A stretch of 63,357 bases of DNA from Campylobacter concisus UNSWCS (GTDB lineage Bacteria; Campylobacterota; Campylobacteria; Campylobacterales; Campylobacteraceae), in the NCBI RefSeq assembly GCF_000466685.1, contig NZ_ANNG01000004.1:1-63357 (forward strand), given 5' to 3'. Within the stretch, counting starts at the first letter, position 1. Every line of letters starts with the position of its first letter. The translations under genes were made by a program, and so were the position numbers. The notes beneath the pieces are model-generated. The model was not told where the DNA came from and made no database searches. It saw only the letters and a program-made list of their open reading frames with translations. This document shows positions 8,855-17,715 of this stretch, piece after piece.

Positions 8855-9526
8855 ATGATTAACGTTTTAATGATAGAAGACGATCCAGAATTTGCTCAAA
8901 TTTTATCTGAATATCTTGATAGCTTTAATATAAAAGTGACTAACTTTGAAGACCCATATCTAGGCCTAAGCGCAGGGATAAAAAACTATGACCTGCTCAT
9001 ACTTGACCTTACTTTGCCTGGCATTGACGGTCTTGAAGTTTGTAAAGAAATTCGCCAAAAATACGACATCCCTATCATCATAAGCTCAGCTCGCAGTGAC
9101 ATCAGCGACAAGGTCGTTGGGCTTCAGCTTGGCGCGGATGATTATTTGCCAAAACCATACGATCCAAAAGAGATGTATGCTCGCATCACAAGTCTTATTA
9201 GAAGATATAAAAAGACAAATGAAGTTCAAGAAGAGGTCGTTGATAGCGCATTTAGGATAGATGACAAGCGTCATGAAATTTACTTTAATAATGAAGCCCT
9301 TGCTCTAACACCAGCTGAGTATGAAATTTTAACCTATCTCATCAAACAGCACAGCTTTTCAGTATCTCGCGAGCAGCTAGTTTATAACTGCAAGAGCCTA
9401 AAAGACAAGGACTCAAAGAGCCTAGATGTCATCATTGGACGCCTTAGAACAAAGATCGGCGATAGCTCAAAAGCGCCAAAACATATATTTTCAGTTAGAG
9501 GCATAGGATATAAGCTTATCGGATGA
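8855..9526 (+). CDS. racR: OmpR-family response regulator RacR
   Basis: A 223-residue regulator with a receiver domain at about 1-115. The acidic pocket is EDD; the phospho-acceptor Asp lies in DLLILDLTLPGIDG, and the Lys in PKPYDPKEM. A winged-helix DNA-binding domain follows at about 128-223 (LTPAEYEILTYLI, VIIGRLRTKIG, FSVRGIGYKLIG). Gene order dnaJ (divergent)-racR-racS-recR is the same as the RacRS locus of C. jejuni, where the system acts in temperature-dependent growth and colonisation and in electron-acceptor control. The stop overlaps the racS start by 4 nt (ATGA), so the two are translationally coupled. Confidence 0.93.
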   Translation: MINVLMIEDDPEFAQILSEYLDSFNIKVTNFEDPYLGLSAGIKNYDLLILDLTLPGIDGLEVCKEIRQKYDIPIIISSARSDISDKVVGLQLGADDYLPKPYDPKEMYARITSLIRRYKKTNEVQEEVVDSAFRIDDKRHEIYFNNEALALTPAEYEILTYLIKQHSFSVSREQLVYNCKSLKDKDSKSLDVIIGRLRTKIGDSSKAPKHIFSVRGIGYKLIG

Positions 9527-10779
9527 AATACTCCATAACCACCAAGATAACTATTATCTTTGCTATCGCTTTCTCGCTGATGTGCTTGCTTTTTGTAACA
9601 TTTGCAAACATTCAGCAAGAAAGTGCGCTTGAGAAGCTAAAAGATAAGCAAATAAGCGCCATGAACTATCTTGTGGCGCTTTACGAGCGTGGTAATCCTC
9701 CAAGAGATTTGGAGCACTACTTTAAAAATTTCAACCTAGAATATGTCGGCAACAAAAATTTAGCCACCTCAGTTACTACAAGCGGAAACGCCATTTTTAC
9801 GCAGCACACGCCTCTTGGCATGATGCAGTCGGTTAATTACAAAGGCGATTTGTATCTGCTCATCAAAAATCCATCTTTTCAGCTGCTACTTGAGAGTAAC
9901 GACGCAAGACACGTAAATGACCCGCTTTGGGTGGCATTTTTGATCATCTCGGCTCTACTTATCTCGCTTTATGTCTCGGTGCTTAGAAGCCTTTTGCCGC
10001 TTAGAAGACTTAGCAAAGATATCAGAAAATTTGCCAGCGGAAATATGGAGATGGCGATGACTGCTAGGCTAAATGAAAACGAGCAAGACGAGATAGGGCA
10101 AGTCGCAGTTGAATTTGACAACGCCGTTTGCAAGATCAGAGAGCTCATCCGCTCAAGGCAGCTATTTTTGCGTGCGATCATGCATGAGCTAAAGACTCCG
10201 ATTGGAAAGGGCAGGATCGTCTCTGAAATGGTGGCAAACGACACTCAAAAGATGAGGCTCATAAACGTTTTTGAACGCCTTGAGATGCTTATAAATGAAT
10301 TTAGCAAGGTCGAGCAGCTTCTTTCAAAAAGCTATGCACTAAACTATCAAGAGTGCCATTTTTCGCTCATTTTAGAGCAGGTGCAAGATATGCTCATGCT
10401 TGATAAATTTGAAGAGCGAGTGAGCTGTGATATCAGAGATGACGTCATACTAAGAGTGGATTTTCAGCTTTTTAGTTTGGCGATTAAAAATTTGATAGAT
10501 AACGCCCTAAAATACGCAGAGGATAAAAAGGCTATTTTGATCTGCGATAGCGAATTTATAGCAGTTAAAAATTTAGGTAAAAAGCTAAATCACCCGATTG
10601 ACTACTACAAACAAGCCTTTGTTAGAGGCGATAAAGTGAGTGCGGGAAGCGGCATGGGGCTTGGACTTTACATCATCGAGCAAATTTGCCAGATGCAAAA
10701 ATTTGAGCTTGCTTACGACTACGAGGACGGCTATCATGTCTTTAAAATTTTACTTCGTGCAAAGGCAAAACGCGCATGA
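9523..10779 (+). CDS. racS: Sensor histidine kinase RacS
   Basis: A membrane kinase of 418 residues. The first helix is at about 8-28, the periplasmic loop runs to about 130, and the second helix follows (LWVAFLIISALLISLYVSVL). A HAMP-like linker comes next. The phospho-acceptor His is in MHELKTPIGKGR. The N box is NLIDNALKYAED, and the ATP lid is GSGMGLGLYIIEQI. A canonical DxGxG G1 box is hard to see; that segment reads VKNLGKKLNH. It is the partner of RacR by overlap (ATGA) and orientation, and overlaps recR by 4 nt at its 3' end. Confidence 0.92.
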   Translation: MKYSITTKITIIFAIAFSLMCLLFVTFANIQQESALEKLKDKQISAMNYLVALYERGNPPRDLEHYFKNFNLEYVGNKNLATSVTTSGNAIFTQHTPLGMMQSVNYKGDLYLLIKNPSFQLLLESNDARHVNDPLWVAFLIISALLISLYVSVLRSLLPLRRLSKDIRKFASGNMEMAMTARLNENEQDEIGQVAVEFDNAVCKIRELIRSRQLFLRAIMHELKTPIGKGRIVSEMVANDTQKMRLINVFERLEMLINEFSKVEQLLSKSYALNYQECHFSLILEQVQDMLMLDKFEERVSCDIRDDVILRVDFQLFSLAIKNLIDNALKYAEDKKAILICDSEFIAVKNLGKKLNHPIDYYKQAFVRGDKVSAGSGMGLGLYIIEQICQMQKFELAYDYEDGYHVFKILLRAKAKRA

Positions 10780-11348
10780 AAAGGGGCTTAGAGAAATTTA
10801 ATGAGCTAACTGAGTCATTTGCTAAGCTGCCAGGTGTCGGTAAAAAATCAGCCGCAAGATTTGCCTACTTTGTCTGCATGCAAGATAGCTTTGCAGGGCT
10901 AAGGCTGGCGCAAAATATCGAAGATGCGGTGAGGTTTATCAAGCGCTGTGAGCGTTGCGGTGGGCTAAGTGAAAATGAAATTTGCGACATTTGCAGCGAC
11001 GAGAGCAGGGACGGCGAAGTCATCTTGCTGGTTGAGAGTCCAAAAGATATCTTGGTTTTTGAGCAAAATGGCATCTATAATGGCCTTTACTTCGTGCTTG
11101 ACGAGATTGACGAGGACGCCATAGAGAGGCTGCGAAGTGCTATCACGCAAAATGGCTCAAAAGAGGTCGTCTTTGCCTTTACGCCGGGGCTAAATTCAGA
11201 CGCACTCATGCTTTACGTCGAGGATAAGCTTGGCATGAGTGAAATTTCATTTAGTAAGATCGCTCAGGGCGTGCCAACTGGCGTAAATTTAGAAAATGTC
11301 GATATGCTCTCACTCCTAAAAGCCTACGAGAGCCGCACAAAAGCCTAA
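10776..11348 (+). CDS. recR: Recombination protein RecR
   Basis: A 190-residue protein of the RecFOR gap-repair pathway that helps load RecA at single-strand gaps. Visible are the N-terminal helix-hairpin-helix (KLPGVGKKSAARFA, about 17-30), a four-Cys zinc finger (CERCGGLSENEICDIC, about 54-69) and a Toprim domain beginning VILLVESPKDILVFE. The C-terminal GVPTGVNLENVD is the conserved Walker-B-like segment. It overlaps racS by 4 nt and is expected to be cotranscribed with racRS. Confidence 0.95.
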   Translation: MKRGLEKFNELTESFAKLPGVGKKSAARFAYFVCMQDSFAGLRLAQNIEDAVRFIKRCERCGGLSENEICDICSDESRDGEVILLVESPKDILVFEQNGIYNGLYFVLDEIDEDAIERLRSAITQNGSKEVVFAFTPGLNSDALMLYVEDKLGMSEISFSKIAQGVPTGVNLENVDMLSLLKAYESRTKA

Positions 11349-11365
11349 TTAAAATTTCTTTTAGT

Positions 11366-11371
11366 TATAAT
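11366..11371 (+). promoter_or_regulatory. -10 box of the trp operon
   Basis: TATAATCTCACC starts 66 nt upstream of the TTG start of trpGD, past the recR stop. The leader between contains short AT-rich inverted repeats. I see no leader peptide with Trp codons and no clear attenuator. Confidence 0.55.
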
Positions 11372-11431
11372 CTCACCTAAATTTATAATATTTAGTCCGC
11401 GTAGCCGCCGCTAAATTTAAAAGGATAGAGA

Positions 11432-13048
11432 TTGATTTTACTTATAGATAACTACGATAGTTTTGTCTTCAATGTCGAGCAGTACGTAAAAGAGCTCACT
11501 AATGAAGAGGTTAGATGCGTTAGGAACGACAAGATAACGCTTGAAGAGATAAAAAAACTAAACCCAAGTAAGATCATCCTAAGCCCAGGGCCAAAACACC
11601 CAAAAGATAGCGGAGTTTGCTTAGAAATTTTAAAAGCGGGCCTTGGTGTGCCGGTGCTTGGCATCTGCCTTGGACACCAAGCCATAGGGCTTAGTTTTGG
11701 CGCAAAGATAAAAAGGCTAGACGATCCGCTTCACGGCAAGACCTCATTTATTGATGTGAAAAACAAAGAGCCGCTCTTTGCAGGGCTGCCTGAGCGCTTT
11801 GAGGTTATGCGCTACCACTCGCTCTATGTCGATGAGCTCCCAGCTAGCTTAAGCGCTGATGCGGTGAGCGATGATGGCGTAGTCATGGCACTTAGCGTTA
11901 AAGATAAGCCGATATTTGGCATCCAGTTTCATCCTGAGAGCTACTTCACGCAATACGGCAAAAAGATCGTTGAAAATTTTGTAAATTACAAGGCAAAAGA
12001 AGAGGTAAAAGAGCCAAAAATTCGCTCACTCAAGCCATATCTTATCAAGCTTCAAGAGAACATCCCACTTGATGATAGCGACTTTGAGCAAATTTGCGAG
12101 ATAATAGCTAGCAAAGAGTACGAGATCGTGCAGCTCTCAGCCCTTTTAGTGCTAATTAGCGAAAAGAGCCTCTATCCAAAAAGCCTCGCTGCACTTGCAA
12201 AAAATATCCTAAAATACTCGCAAACTTACCGCGATGATACACCTATGATCGATCTTTGCGGCACTGGCGGCGATGGCTTTAAGACGATAAATATTTCAAC
12301 TACGGTGGCATTTATCCTTGCAAGCCTTGGTATAAAGGTCGCAAAACACGGCAACAAGGCAGTTTCAAGCAAGTCAGGCAGCTCTGATGTGCTTGAAATT
12401 TTAGGCGTAAAAAGTGAAAAATCACTGGCAAAACAGCGCGAAAATTTAGCAAATAAAAATTTGGCCTTTTTCCATGCGCCATTTTTCCACCCACTTGTTG
12501 GCGAAGTGCGAGAAGTGCGCCAAAGACTTGGCATAAGAACCGTCTTTAACGTGCTTGGACCGCTTTTAAATCCAAATTTAAATCTCACAAACCAGCTAGT
12601 TGGCGTCTATCATAAGCCTGTTTTAAAACTCTACGCCCAGACGCTTAAGATCCTTGGCAGAAAGCACGCTTTGGTCGTCCGCGGCGATGACGGACTAGAC
12701 GAGATCACACTTTGCAGTGAAACAAGTGTTGTGGAGCTAAAAAATGGCGAAATTTTTGAGTACAGCATCACGCCAGAGCAGTTTGGTTTTAAAAGAGCGC
12801 TTCACAGCGACATCGAGGGCGGCACACCTGAAGAAAACGCCAAAACCTTGATACGCACGCTAAAAGGCGAGGAGCAGGGGGCGAAATTTGACATCGTGGT
12901 CTTTAATGCGATGTTTGCCCTCTACGCAGCTGATGGCGCAAAGAGCCCAGACGAGGCCAAAAAAATGGTACTTGAAGCGATAAATTCAGGCAAAGCGTAT
13001 AAATTTTATGAAGAGTTTATAAAGGCTGGGGCTAATGGCGCTAGTTAA
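11432..13048 (+). CDS. trpD: Fused anthranilate synthase glutaminase / anthranilate phosphoribosyltransferase (TrpGD)
   Basis: A 538-residue fusion. Residues 1-190 are a class I glutamine amidotransferase: nucleophile Cys79 in LGICLGHQ, and His/Glu in QFHPES near 170. It supplies ammonia to TrpE. From about 200 onward is anthranilate phosphoribosyltransferase, with the PRPP loop GTGGDGFKT near 274 and KHGNKAVSSKSGSSD. The start is TTG at 11432, preceded by AAGGATAGAG; the reading MILLIDNYDSF is the family N-terminus, so no ATG is needed. It is the first gene of trpGD-F-B-A here. TrpE, its obligate synthase partner, is not upstream. It overlaps trpF by 14 nt. Confidence 0.94.
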   Translation: MILLIDNYDSFVFNVEQYVKELTNEEVRCVRNDKITLEEIKKLNPSKIILSPGPKHPKDSGVCLEILKAGLGVPVLGICLGHQAIGLSFGAKIKRLDDPLHGKTSFIDVKNKEPLFAGLPERFEVMRYHSLYVDELPASLSADAVSDDGVVMALSVKDKPIFGIQFHPESYFTQYGKKIVENFVNYKAKEEVKEPKIRSLKPYLIKLQENIPLDDSDFEQICEIIASKEYEIVQLSALLVLISEKSLYPKSLAALAKNILKYSQTYRDDTPMIDLCGTGGDGFKTINISTTVAFILASLGIKVAKHGNKAVSSKSGSSDVLEILGVKSEKSLAKQRENLANKNLAFFHAPFFHPLVGEVREVRQRLGIRTVFNVLGPLLNPNLNLTNQLVGVYHKPVLKLYAQTLKILGRKHALVVRGDDGLDEITLCSETSVVELKNGEIFEYSITPEQFGFKRALHSDIEGGTPEENAKTLIRTLKGEEQGAKFDIVVFNAMFALYAADGAKSPDEAKKMVLEAINSGKAYKFYEEFIKAGANGAS

Positions 13049-13649
13049 AATTTGTGGCATCAAAACGCTAGATGAGGCGAGTGCGGTTTGTGCTTTGGAT
13101 GTTGATTTTATCGGGCTGATATTTGCCAAAAGTAAAAGAAGGGTCGAGCCAAATTTAGCTAGGCAGATAGTGAAATTTGCTCACAGCAAGGGCAAAAAAG
13201 TAGTTGGCGTTTTTGCTTTGCAAAGTGATTGTGAGATAATGGAAATTTGCCAGTTTGCTGGCCTTGACGTGGCTCAAGTGCATGGGGTGGTGAGTGAAAA
13301 TTTAGGTGCAAATTTAAAAGATATGGGGCTTGAGATTTGGCAGGTTTTTAGCGTGAAAGACAGCTTGCCAGAGGTTGATTTTAAGCATTTTGACATAGCG
13401 CTTTTTGACTGCAAGGGCGAAAATGCTGGCGGAAACGGCACTAGCTTTGAGTGGGAAATTTTAAAAGAGGTCAAGTTTAAATTTGGCATGGCTGGGGGCA
13501 TAGGCGAGCACAACATAAAAGAGGCGCTCAAATTTAAGCCATGTCTGGTTGATATCAACTCAAAAGTCGAGGACGAAAACGGCGTGAAAGATGCGCAAAA
13601 GATAGAGAGAATTTTAAAGATCATAGGTGAGGTAGAAGATGAACACTAA
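13035..13649 (+). CDS. trpF: Phosphoribosylanthranilate isomerase
   Basis: Catalyses the Amadori rearrangement of phosphoribosylanthranilate, the step after TrpD. The 204-residue TIM barrel starts [11 protein letters not shown], with the catalytic Cys in [17 protein letters not shown] follows, and the catalytic Asp is in ALFDCKG. The phosphate-binding end reads [12 protein letters not shown] and DINSKVED. The ATG lies inside the end of trpGD (14-nt overlap) and the 3' end overlaps trpB by 11 nt, so translation is coupled. TrpC is not in this cluster. Confidence 0.94.
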   Translation: MALVKICGIKTLDEASAVCALDVDFIGLIFAKSKRRVEPNLARQIVKFAHSKGKKVVGVFALQSDCEIMEICQFAGLDVAQVHGVVSENLGANLKDMGLEIWQVFSVKDSLPEVDFKHFDIALFDCKGENAGGNGTSFEWEILKEVKFKFGMAGGIGEHNIKEALKFKPCLVDINSKVEDENGVKDAQKIERILKIIGEVEDEH

Positions 13650-14820
13650 AGCATATTTTGGAAAATTTGGCGGGCAGTTCGTGCCTGAGACGGTGATGTT
13701 TGCCCTTGATGAGCTAGAAAATGCTTATGAGAGCATCGCAAAGACAAAAGAGTTTAAAGACGAGCTTGATGATCTTTTGAAAAACTACGTTGGCAGGCCT
13801 AGTCCGCTCTTTTTTGCAAAGCGCTTAAGCGAGCACTACGGACATGAAATTTACCTAAAAAGAGAGGATCTAAACCACACGGGCGCACATAAGATAAATA
13901 ACGCTCTTGCTCAAGCGTTGCTTGCTAAAAAAATGGGTAAAAAGAAAATTTTAGCTGAGACTGGAGCTGGTCAGCACGGCGTGGCAACAGCGACTGCAGC
14001 GGCACTTCTTGGCTTAGAGTGTGATGTCTATATGGGTGCAACAGACGTTGCTAGACAGCAGCTAAATGCCTTTCGCATGCAGCTTCTTGGTGCAAAGGTG
14101 GTGAGCGTAGAGGATGGCTTAAAAACGCTAAAAGAGGCGACTACAGCAGCCATACAAGCGTGGGTAAATGAGATAGAAAGCGCGTTTTATGTCATCGGCT
14201 CAGCCGTTGGCCCACACCCATATCCAAAGATTGTGCGTGACTTTCAAAGTGTCATCGGCACAGAGGCAAAATCCCAGCTAACAGACTACGGCAAAAAGGC
14301 CGACTACGTCATCGCCTGCGTTGGTGGCGGCAGTAATGCTATTGGCATTTTTAGCGCGTTTTTAGAGGATGAGAGCGTAAATTTAGTTGGTATTGAGGCT
14401 GGTGGCCTTGGCATAGATACGCCTTATCACGCAGCTACGCTTAGCAAAGGCAAAACTGGCATCATTCACGGCATGAAAACGACGGTCTTACAAGATGAGT
14501 ACGGCATGATCTCACCAGTGCATAGCATCTCAGCAGGCCTTGACTACCCAGGTATCGGTCCAGAGCACGCCCACCTAAACGACATCAAAAGGGTAAGATA
14601 TGAAGCTGTAACCGACGATGAGTGCATAAATGCCTTGTATTTTCTAAGCAAGATGGAGGGCATCATCCCAGCCATCGAGAGCGCGCACGCGGTGGCATAT
14701 CTGGAGAAACTCTGCCCAAAACTTGATAAAAAAAGCGTCATAGTCGTAAATATCTCAGGCAGGGGCGATAAGGACATAAACACAGTTATCGGCTACGAAA
14801 AAGGAAAAATTTATGGATAA
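13639..14820 (+). CDS. trpB: Tryptophan synthase beta chain
   Basis: The 393-residue PLP enzyme condenses indole with serine. The start [20 protein letters not shown] is typical of TrpB1. The PLP lysine lies in [13 protein letters not shown] near residue 85. The phosphate loop is GGGSNAIG, and [17 protein letters not shown] is the catalytic Glu region. It overlaps trpA by 8 nt, and the two products form the alpha2-beta2 channelling complex. Confidence 0.97.
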   Translation: MNTKAYFGKFGGQFVPETVMFALDELENAYESIAKTKEFKDELDDLLKNYVGRPSPLFFAKRLSEHYGHEIYLKREDLNHTGAHKINNALAQALLAKKMGKKKILAETGAGQHGVATATAAALLGLECDVYMGATDVARQQLNAFRMQLLGAKVVSVEDGLKTLKEATTAAIQAWVNEIESAFYVIGSAVGPHPYPKIVRDFQSVIGTEAKSQLTDYGKKADYVIACVGGGSNAIGIFSAFLEDESVNLVGIEAGGLGIDTPYHAATLSKGKTGIIHGMKTTVLQDEYGMISPVHSISAGLDYPGIGPEHAHLNDIKRVRYEAVTDDECINALYFLSKMEGIIPAIESAHAVAYLEKLCPKLDKKSVIVVNISGRGDKDINTVIGYEKGKIYG

Positions 14821-15562
14821 GGTTAGAAGCGCATTTAACGGCAAAAAGGCAAACATCGGCTACATCGTGGCTGGATATCCAAGCCTAGAAAAAACGAAGG
14901 AATTTTTAGAAAATTTAGATGAGAGCACGCTTGATCTAGTCGAGATCGGTATCCCTTACTCTGATCCGCTAGCTGATGGTAAACTCATCGCGCAAGCTAG
15001 CTTTGAGACAGCTCAAAGTGGCGTAAATACCGACGTTGTCTTTGATATGCTTGAGGGCTGCAAAGCAAAAGTGACAAAACCACTTGTTTTTCTAGTTTAT
15101 TACAACATCATCTTTGCTTATGGCGTGGATAAATTTCTAAAAAGATCATGTGAAGCTGGAGTGAGCGGCTTTATCGTGCCGGATCTGCCTTGTGAGGAGT
15201 GCGAGGAGTTTGCTATAAAGTGCAAGGAGCTAAATTTGTGCCTTGTGCCACTTATCAGTGTCACTTCTGGGGGCAGGGCGGATGAGATATTAAAATTTGG
15301 CTCAGGATTTATCTACGTGCTAGGTGCTATCGGCGTTAGCGGTTCAAAAAGAGCTGATGAAGATAGGATAAAAAATTTAGTCCTAGAGCTTAAGAAAAAG
15401 AGCGATCTACCAGTGGCTGTGGGCTTTGGCATCAAAAACAAAGATGATGTTAGTGAAGTGAAAAAATATGCTGATGCTGCGATCATAGGCACGCAAATAG
15501 TCAAACTTTGCGCCAAATTTAGTGGAAAAGTGTTAGTTAAAGAGGTCGATAAACTCTTTTAA
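14813..15562 (+). CDS. trpA: Tryptophan synthase alpha chain
   Basis: Cleaves indole-3-glycerol phosphate to indole and glyceraldehyde-3-phosphate. It is a 249-residue barrel. The catalytic Glu lies in [16 protein letters not shown] and the Asp in [11 protein letters not shown]. The phosphate-binding glycines are in AVGFGIKN and AAIIGTQIV. It is the last gene of the trp operon; the next gene has its own promoter box at 15603. Confidence 0.96.
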   Translation: MDKVRSAFNGKKANIGYIVAGYPSLEKTKEFLENLDESTLDLVEIGIPYSDPLADGKLIAQASFETAQSGVNTDVVFDMLEGCKAKVTKPLVFLVYYNIIFAYGVDKFLKRSCEAGVSGFIVPDLPCEECEEFAIKCKELNLCLVPLISVTSGGRADEILKFGSGFIYVLGAIGVSGSKRADEDRIKNLVLELKKKSDLPVAVGFGIKNKDDVSEVKKYADAAIIGTQIVKLCAKFSGKVLVKEVDKLF

Positions 15563-15602
15563 AATGTTTAATAAATTTATAGCTAATTTAGTAAAGCCAA
15601 AG

Positions 15603-15608
15603 TATAAT
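15603..15608 (+). promoter_or_regulatory. -10 box upstream of cheX-like/fliN/fliO
   Basis: TATAAT lies 32 nt before the ATG at 15640. RBS AAGGAAGAG. Confidence 0.55.
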
Positions 15609-15639
15609 TAACGCGCATTTCAAGTCTTAAGGAAGAGAT

Positions 15640-16059
15640 ATGAGAAAAGTTATAGATGAAGCCACGAGCTATCTTTGCAAGGATACTTTGGGGTTGGATT
15701 TAGAGTTTGGCAAGAGCCTTGGTAAAGGATTTTACGGGGCTAGCATACCAGTTTATAAGGGCAAAAGCGAGTATCAGTTTTATCTATTTTTTAAAAAAGA
15801 TACTTTAAAAATTTTCATGAATGCCTTTTTTGGTCACGAAGATGTTGATGGTGGCGATCTGGACGATCTTTGCAAAGAGATAGCTAATCAGATCATCGGC
15901 AAGGCTAAAAATCTACTAAATGAAAAAGAGCCAAATGCTTATAAGCTTGGAACGCCTGAGTTTTTGGGTGAGGTTGAGAATTTTGGCATAAAGCTAAAAG
16001 AGAAATTTATATATAAGATAAAAAATAGAACATTTCAAATAGGCTACAAGATACAATGA
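15640..16059 (+). CDS. CheX/CheC-like chemotaxis phosphatase domain protein
   Basis: A 139-residue cytoplasmic protein. The segment DLDDLCKEIANQIIGKAKNLL (about 71-91) matches the ExxN signature of the CheX/CheC/FliY CheY-P phosphatase family: Glu and Asn three residues apart, followed by G-x-x-K. The rest has the expected alternating strand/helix pattern. Only one copy of the motif is present, as in CheX. It overlaps fliN by 4 nt, which supports a role in chemotaxis or at the motor switch. Phosphatase activity is inferred from the motif only. Confidence 0.65.
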   Translation: MRKVIDEATSYLCKDTLGLDLEFGKSLGKGFYGASIPVYKGKSEYQFYLFFKKDTLKIFMNAFFGHEDVDGGDLDDLCKEIANQIIGKAKNLLNEKEPNAYKLGTPEFLGEVENFGIKLKEKFIYKIKNRTFQIGYKIQ

Positions 16060-16373
16060 ACGACGAAGGTGCGATAGAGACACTAGAACAGCTAGGGCTT
16101 TTTAAGAGCTATGACGAGCTTATGGATATAAGCGTTGATTTTATAGCTGAGCTAGGAACTACCACAGTTAGCATAAATGAGCTTTTGAAATTTGAAGCTG
16201 GCTCGGTCATAGACCTCGAAAAACCAGCTGGCGAGAGTGTGGAGCTATATATAAATAATAGAATTTTTGGAAAAGGCGAAGTAATGGTTTATGAGAAAAA
16301 TTTAGCCATCAGGATAAATGAAATTTTGGACTCAAAGTCAGTTATTCAGTACTTCAAAAAAGAACTTTTATGA
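16056..16373 (+). CDS. fliN: Flagellar motor switch protein FliN
   Basis: A 105-residue SpoA/FliN domain: LMDISVDFIAELGTTTVSINELLKFEAGSVIDLEKPAGESVELYINNR in the usual order, then FGKGEVMVYEKNLAIRINEIL. It forms the C-ring of the flagellar motor and binds FliH. Both ends overlap the neighbours by 4 nt, making a three-gene translationally coupled unit with the CheX-like gene and the FliO candidate. Confidence 0.93.
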   Translation: MNDEGAIETLEQLGLFKSYDELMDISVDFIAELGTTTVSINELLKFEAGSVIDLEKPAGESVELYINNRIFGKGEVMVYEKNLAIRINEILDSKSVIQYFKKELL

Positions 16374-17248
16374 AGTTTATACTATTTTTTCTGCTTTTCG
16401 CGACACAAATTTTAGCTTCTAACTTGCTAACATACAACATCTATGAGCGCACCGACAGGGTCGATATCATGCTTAGCTTTGATGCGCCTTACGAGGGCAA
16501 CATCTTTCAAAAGCGAGAAAAAGATACGACCTCTTTGATACTAAATTCTTTAAGCTACGATCAAAGCGCGAGCAAGGATATAAACTCAAAGATCATTCAA
16601 GAGCTTGAGATAGAGCCAAAGCAAAACTCTTTAGTTTTAAATTTGCGCTCAAACGATGCGATCATCGTAAATGCTTCAAAGACAACTGACAGCTTCGGAC
16701 TTCGCATCCGTGTAACACTAAAAAATACAAAAACGCAGGTGCAAAATATGCCACAAGCTAGCGCAAAGATAGAAACTGCTAGCACGCCAAAGACAGAAAA
16801 TGAACCTATGGTTAATATTGATTCGAGATACTTTATCGTCCTAAGCGTGCTCATCGCGCTTCTTATATTTTTATATATTTTTAAAAGATATATCACTTCA
16901 AAAAGTAGTGACTTTGGCGGGTTTAAAACGCCACAAAATCAGCCACAAAACGACACAAAGTCGATGAACTGGCTACTTAAAAATCAAAATAGCGGCGTCA
17001 ATATCATCTATGAAAAATATCTTGACCGCACAAACAAACTAATGCTTCTAAGCTACGAAAATAGGCGCTATCTAGTGATAGTTGGCAGCTCAAACGTCAT
17101 GCTTGATAGCTTTGGCGAGGAGAAGATCCAAAGTGAACAGGACTTTGCGGTATTTTTTGAAGAAAATAAGAAAAAACTTGGCTCATTTTTGCAAGAGCGT
17201 CAAAATAGCTTAAATAACTACAAAGATAAAATGAGCGGGGAATTTTAG
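16370..17248 (+). CDS. fliO: Single-pass membrane protein, FliO candidate
   Basis: The 292-residue product has a signal sequence (1-16), a beta-rich periplasmic region (about 20-120) resembling an AMIN-type fold, and a Thr/Pro linker. One transmembrane helix lies at about 153-171 and a cytoplasmic tail follows. Residues 219-250 (LDRTNKLMLLSYENRRYLVI, then VGSSNVMLDSF) match the FliO pattern of a short beta domain with V-x-x-G-x-x-x-x-L. FliO assists assembly of FliP in the flagellar export gate. An H. pylori FliO with an extra periplasmic domain is known, which fits. It is adjacent to fliN with a 4-nt overlap. The alternative is an uncharacterised AMIN-domain protein. Confidence 0.62.
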   Translation: MKFILFFLLFATQILASNLLTYNIYERTDRVDIMLSFDAPYEGNIFQKREKDTTSLILNSLSYDQSASKDINSKIIQELEIEPKQNSLVLNLRSNDAIIVNASKTTDSFGLRIRVTLKNTKTQVQNMPQASAKIETASTPKTENEPMVNIDSRYFIVLSVLIALLIFLYIFKRYITSKSSDFGGFKTPQNQPQNDTKSMNWLLKNQNSGVNIIYEKYLDRTNKLMLLSYENRRYLVIVGSSNVMLDSFGEEKIQSEQDFAVFFEENKKKLGSFLQERQNSLNNYKDKMSGEF

Positions 17249-17289
17249 TTGCGCTTCGCTACTAAATTTAAAAATTTAGAAGAGTGATT

Positions 17290-17690
17290 TCGCAAATTTT
17301 AAAATCTTTACTCACTTGCCTTAGCAGACTACTAAATTTAGGTCTCGTAGTCACTCGCCACTAAATTTAGAGCCATGATATGTCAGCTCTAATTTTAAAA
17401 TTTGCTTGAGTTTCTAACCGCATGCAGTGCGAAGCACCATTGCATACACTTCTAACGCGCGAGGGTGTTTTACTCGGACTTCGTCTCGTAACTGCAAGCA
17501 GACCGTAATTCAAGCCTCTTCCCCCTTAACAAAGAAATAAAACTTTAAATTTTTAAAAACTTTAATTTACAAATTTTAAAATTCCATTCACTCGCAAGAA
17601 TTGACTACTAAAATTTAGCTTCGCTTACAGCTTAGCTCAAATTTTAGAGCCGAAATTACTCGTTCATGAAATTTTAAAATTTGCTTGACA
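17290..17690. repeat. Composite intergenic repeat, copy 1
   Basis: Three parts in order. Type 1 element (17290-17409): CAAATTTTAAAATCTT, ACTCACTTGCC, a TACTAAATTTAGG...CACTAAATTTAGAGCC pair and AATTTTAAAATTTGC. Middle structured segment (17418-17515): hairpins GTGC-GAA-GCAC inside ATGCA/TGCAT. Type 2 element (17570-17688): CAAATTTTAAAATTCC, then TCGCAAGAATTGACTACT, then CTAAAATTT and CAAATTTTAGAGCC, then AAATTTTAAAATTTGC. The outer AT-rich blocks are inverted repeats of each other, so each element can fold. Confidence 0.85.
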
Positions 17691-17715
17691 CCTTACTTGA
17701 TTTAATAAAGCAATT

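Noticed and set aside
11372-11431. Trp attenuator or leader peptide
   Set aside because: Short AT-rich inverted repeats exist, but no open frame with Trp codons and no terminator-like stem with a T run.
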